A DNA stretch of 64,000 bases from NCBI GenBank assembly GCA_001986395.2, contig MQVO02000021.1, positions 186,001-250,000 of the forward strand, written 5' to 3'. The notes beneath the pieces are model-generated. The model saw nothing but the letters and a program-made list of their open reading frames with translations. It was not told the origin of the DNA and ran no database searches. Source of the DNA: Irpex lacteus (taxonomy: Eukaryota; Basidiomycota; Agaricomycetes; Polyporales; Irpicaceae). Position numbers and translations under genes: made by a program. This document shows positions 60,846 through 64,000 of the stretch, in pieces. Position 1 is the stretch's first letter, and each line of letters starts with the position of its first letter.

Positions 60846-61586
60846 ATGTTCTCCTGGGTCTTGGGGCGTGCTCGTGACTACTTCACATGCGACATCGAAA
60901 CCGACACCATAGCAGCCAGCAGACCATCCAAGTTCTTGAACCAGTTATATGTCGAAGTCGTTGAACCTTCTATGTTAAAGGCAGCTCATGTACGTCGTCG
61001 CCTCCGAACGCTAAACGTTGCCACGCTGACCTCACTTCCACAGCACAAGTCGATCAGCCACAAAAGCATCTCACTCGAAGCACCAGACGAACACGACAGG
61101 AAGTGGGTCGAATCCTGCCCGCAGATATCACCCAGTGATGGAACCCTCTCGCTCGACGCACCCGACGAACTCGACCGAGGGTTGCTTAAAGCTCTAGTTC
61201 AAACCAATCAACGAAACAGTAACTGGCAGCTGCACGTAAAGATGGAACAATGGCAAAGGGGTCGACAGGAATTGCGGCAGCAGAAGCGGCATGAGCAATG
61301 GACCACAGTCGTGTTGGAAAGGAAGGCGGCTCTACGGTCACTAGCGAATGGCGTGCGTCGTGACATTGCACAATACGTTGCTATCATGCGATTTCACGTA
61401 GGAGACGCGGCCTACGTATGTGCCCTTTCCCTTGACTCTAGCCTGTGGTAACGTTTGCTAACTCCACAGTATCGTATTATCTTTATAGCGACGAAGCTTG
61501 AGAGACAACGCAGTTTATCTCAAGTGCGCTGTGTGGAATTTGTATCTCGTGGCAGGCCGTTCAATTCCAGATGCACATGCAGCTGA
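60846..61586 (+). CDS. Unrecognised tandem family, member 1 (diverged)
   Basis: Exon 1 is 60846-61415; a 54-nt intron ends in CCACAG, and exon 2 61470-61586 continues in phase, giving 228 residues. The family motif appears twice, as LEAPDEHDRKW and LDAPDELDRGLLKA. It is followed by a Gln/Arg-rich helix (QWQRGRQELRQQKRHEQW) that lines up with the same region of members 2 and 3. It lacks the membrane-helix N-terminus of the other two, and its second exon does not resemble theirs. A faint similarity to their last exon lies at about 61728-61810, so the real 3' end may have decayed. Function unknown. Confidence 0.55.
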
Positions 61587-61985
61587 TGGAAGAGCAGAAG
61601 CTTTGCTGAAGAAGAATGCCGAGAGTCACAGGAACTGTTTGACTTGGGCAGTGATTTACCACCAGTATCAGTTTATAGGCTGAGACTAGTACTTCTCCTG
61701 TTCGGCGGTATGCTCGATTGAACTCTGTCCACTCCTTGTACTTGGTATCACGAACCCGGCATATGAAGGCAGGTGGGCCCTCTCGACAGGACTCGGTCGT
61801 GATGCGAGCGAACATGGTAGAAAGAAGCCGTATATGTGACTGGGGTGAAAAAGAAGTCGAACTTGAACCGAACCATACCGCCGGGCTTTTTCAACTTGAA
61901 CATCAACCACCTCTCTGACCTCTACACCCATCTTCTAGTGTCTGCCGCCGTGTGTCTACTACTATTGGATACCTCTCTGACCAGC

Positions 61986-62833
61986 ATGATGTCGCGCGAC
62001 CTCTGTATAACTATACTGTGGTTTCTTTTCCGTAACTGGAGCCTCTTCTGTCTCTTGTATCGCGCCGTTCTCTACTTCTTGGACAGTGCAGCCCCCTACG
62101 TCAACGCCGGTGCTGCCACTGCTATCACAAGACTGACAACATCCGACTCGAATTCCTCTGCCTTCCTGCACAGCCTATACACTGCCGACGTCAAGCCTTT
62201 CATGCCCTCCGCGGTCGCCCAACCTACATACAGACTCAAGCTTGTTAACCGGCCTCAATCTCCGTATATCGAAGTAGAATTCCAAGTGATCGATGCATCC
62301 CACCTTAAACTTGAAGGACCTGACGAACACGACCGAGAGTTCATGAAAGCCGGACTGCTAGCCCACCCTGGATTGTGCACCGACTTGGCGAACGGGCTAG
62401 CGCAGCACGAAAGGCAGCTGCAGGATCGTCTCGCTGCTCGCCTCGCCCAGCGTCGCATCCTCCTAAACGAACGATGGCGAGCCCTGGTCTCAATGACGCT
62501 CGGCGTACTACGTGACTACGACGAGCAGATACATTGCCGCCTCAGGCAAGAACACGCCGCTCGGTACAGCTGTCAGGTACGCACTCCCCCACCCCATTCT
62601 TGCTGGATGTGTCTGAGCGATATAAGTACTGATAACGTTCGTATGCACTGTATTCATAGGCCATGAACAGCGACTCTCTGTACCTGGGTGGCATCTCCAT
62701 TAGGATGTCAATCACGACGTTTGGTACGCTCCCAAGGGGGGTATACGATCTCTGGGCGGGCGAGGTGACCATCGTTATCGGTCCAGACAACGAGAGGTGT
62801 ACCGATCTCGTTGATTACGTGCTACAGAGGTAG
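61986..62833 (+). CDS. Unrecognised tandem family, member 2
   Basis: Exons 61986-62576 and 62660-62833 join in phase to 254 residues. The start MMSRDLC is followed by one or two hydrophobic helices (ITILWFLF and FCLLYRAVLYFL). A Ser/Thr-rich linker, the motif LEGPDEHDREFMKA and an Arg/Gln-rich helix (RLAARLAQRRILLNERWRAL) come next. The last exon encodes a compact domain (SLYLGGISIRMSITTFGTLP, then VYDLWAGEVTIVIGPDNERC). The frame stays open upstream to 61836, and part of that (HLSDLYTHLLVSAAVCLLLL) is also repeated before member 3. I chose the ATG shared with member 3. Probably membrane-anchored; function unknown. Confidence 0.62.
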
Positions 62834-63090
62834 CCCCTGGCCATAGCATAATGTACTGCGTATCGGGTTCTTGGATATAAAATGTGTTTGGCAACGCTCT
62901 CAGACATGTCGGTGATGCAAGCAAAAGGCCATACATGATGTGACTGGTTTGCACTGAAGAACTTGAACCGAACCACACCGCCGGGCTTCTTCAACTTGAA
63001 CATCAACCACCTCTCTGACCTCTACGACCATCTTCTAGTTTCTGCCGCCCTCTGTCTACTTGGGCTTGTACTTTTGGATACCTCTCTGAT

Positions 63091-63964
63091 TTGATTAGCG
63101 TTATGTCGCGCGATCTCCGAATAATCTTACTAGAGTTTCTCTCCCGCTACTGGAAGCCCTTCTGTCTCTTGTACTGCGCCGTTCTCTATTTCGTCGACAG
63201 TGTATTCTCCAATGTTATCGTAAACGTCGGTACAATCACGACTCCATCCGACTCGGACTCCTCTGCCTTCCTGAACAGCCTACACACCACCGACATCGAG
63301 CCTTGCCTGCCCGCCACGGACGCGGAACCTACATCCCAACCTACCTGTGTAGCCAAGCGCGAAGCACCTGACGAACACGACCTCGAGTTCACGAAAACCC
63401 AAATACTCGCTCTCTCATTGTGCACCGCTACCTACTTCGCGAACAAGCTAGCAGAGCAAGAAAGGCAGTGGCAGTCGTGCGCCGATTCAGAACTTACCAA
63501 CAAGCGGGAGCAGGAGAGGCAGCAGCGTATGCAGACTCGTCTCGTTCAGCGCCGCATCCTCCTCCTCAACGAACGAAGGCGAGCCCTGATTTTCATGGCG
63601 CACTGCGTACTACGTGACGACCACAGCCGGAGGTATTACTGTTCAGGGTTCGAAAGTGTCCCGGTATGTACTCCCTCATCCTCTGTTCCTTCCGTCTGGG
63701 TATATTGGTACGACATAAGTACTGACAACGTTCGCATGTGCGCATCCGTAGGGTGTGTTACACGGGTCTATGTACTTGTGTGGCATCTCCATTCGGGTTT
63801 CGATCGCGGCATATGGCAAGATCCCGCATGGGACATACTCTACGTGGAGGCCGGATCGCGCGGGTGTGGTCACTGCGGTGGACACCGACGTCGGTCCAGG
63901 CAACGATACATGTACCGAGCTTGTTGATATGCTGCTATTGAGGCCACCCCAGGCCATAGCATAG
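63091..63964 (+). CDS. Unrecognised tandem family, member 3
   Basis: Exons 63091-63663 and 63752-63964 join in phase; from the shared MSRDL start at 63103 the product is 257 residues. It has the same order as member 2: hydrophobic start (IILLEFL, FCLLYCAVLYFVD), Ser-rich linker, REAPDEHDLEF motif, Gln/Arg helix (LVQRRILLLNERRRAL), and an intron at the same place. The last exon has the domain MYLCGISIRVSIAAYGKIP and ends CTELVDMLLLR plus a short tail. The intron position and phase match member 2. The 12-nt extension at 63091 is not shared. Function unknown. Confidence 0.62.
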
Positions 63965-64000
63965 TTCACCGTATTTCGGGTTTTTGAACATCAAATGTGA

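Larger units (their letters stand above)
61867..64000 (+). repeat. Tandem duplication unit of about 1.1 kb
   Basis: The block beginning ACCGAACCATACCGCC at 61867 recurs as ACCGAACCACACCGCC at about 62968 and runs through the family member and its 3' flank (compare CATAGCATAATGTACTGCG near 62842 with CATAGCATAGTTCACCG near 63955). The spacing is about 1100 bp. Whether further units follow beyond the window cannot be seen. Confidence 0.8.

Noticed and set aside
1..64000. CRISPR arrays, rRNA, tRNA, insertion sequences, bacterial-type operons
   Set aside because: The window is spliced eukaryotic DNA. No array of regularly spaced repeats, no cloverleaf-like sequence with a T-loop consensus, and no transposase domain was recognised by eye. 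A tRNA scan would be needed to exclude tRNA genes firmly.

Overview
This window is fungal nuclear DNA, almost certainly from a basidiomycete mushroom-type fungus (Agaricomycetes). The genes are cut by many short GT-AG introns, mostly 50-70 nt. Their products are typically fungal: a Trl1-type tRNA ligase, a chitin synthase export chaperone, a Zn2Cys6 regulator, UNC93-like MFS transporters and a G-protein alpha subunit of the large, divergent basidiomycete kind. I see no bacterial, plasmid, viral or CRISPR features. All exon models were joined by hand from splice motifs, reading phase and family knowledge; none was checked against a database.

Layout. 0-3 kb: the 3' end of a CCT-gamma chaperonin gene, VPS29 on the minus strand, and MDM35 diverging from it. 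2.7-3.65 kb: an old copy of a dispersed repeat. 6.7-8.3 kb: the chitin synthase export chaperone, minus strand. 11 kb: a roadblock/LC7 dynein light chain. 12.9-14.4 kb: a Zn2Cys6 transcription factor. 14.7-16.7 kb: three tandem copies of the same repeat in the opposite orientation. 18.5-20.8 kb: an F-box protein. 21.6-24.4 kb: tRNA ligase. 25.4-33.6 kb: two UNC93-like transporters in inverted, tail-to-tail orientation around a GFA/CENP-V-type zinc enzyme and a Mis12-like kinetochore protein. 36.5-39.4 kb: a 14-exon dynamin-like GTPase. 41.2-42.8 kb: an unknown proline-rich protein. 42.8-48.3 kb: gene-poor, with one small unknown gene. 48.3-51.0 kb: a long EH-like, proline-rich protein. 51.9-54.4 kb: an atypical G-alpha. 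55 kb: remains of a possible HMG-box gene. 56.8-58.7 kb: a single-pass membrane protein with a Ser-rich ectodomain. 60.8-64 kb: a tandem cluster of three paralogues of an unrecognised, two-exon, membrane-anchored family, running to the window edge.

Most genes are independent housekeeping or signalling functions and I see no biosynthetic or defence cluster. The points most worth a second look are the tandem family at 60.8-64 kb, the inverted transporter duplication, the repeat family, the G-alpha with serine in place of the catalytic glutamine, and several loci (CCT-gamma, VPS29, the Ser-rich membrane protein) whose reading frames fit only if single-base indels or very small introns are assumed. 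That last pattern suggests either assembly errors or gene decay.
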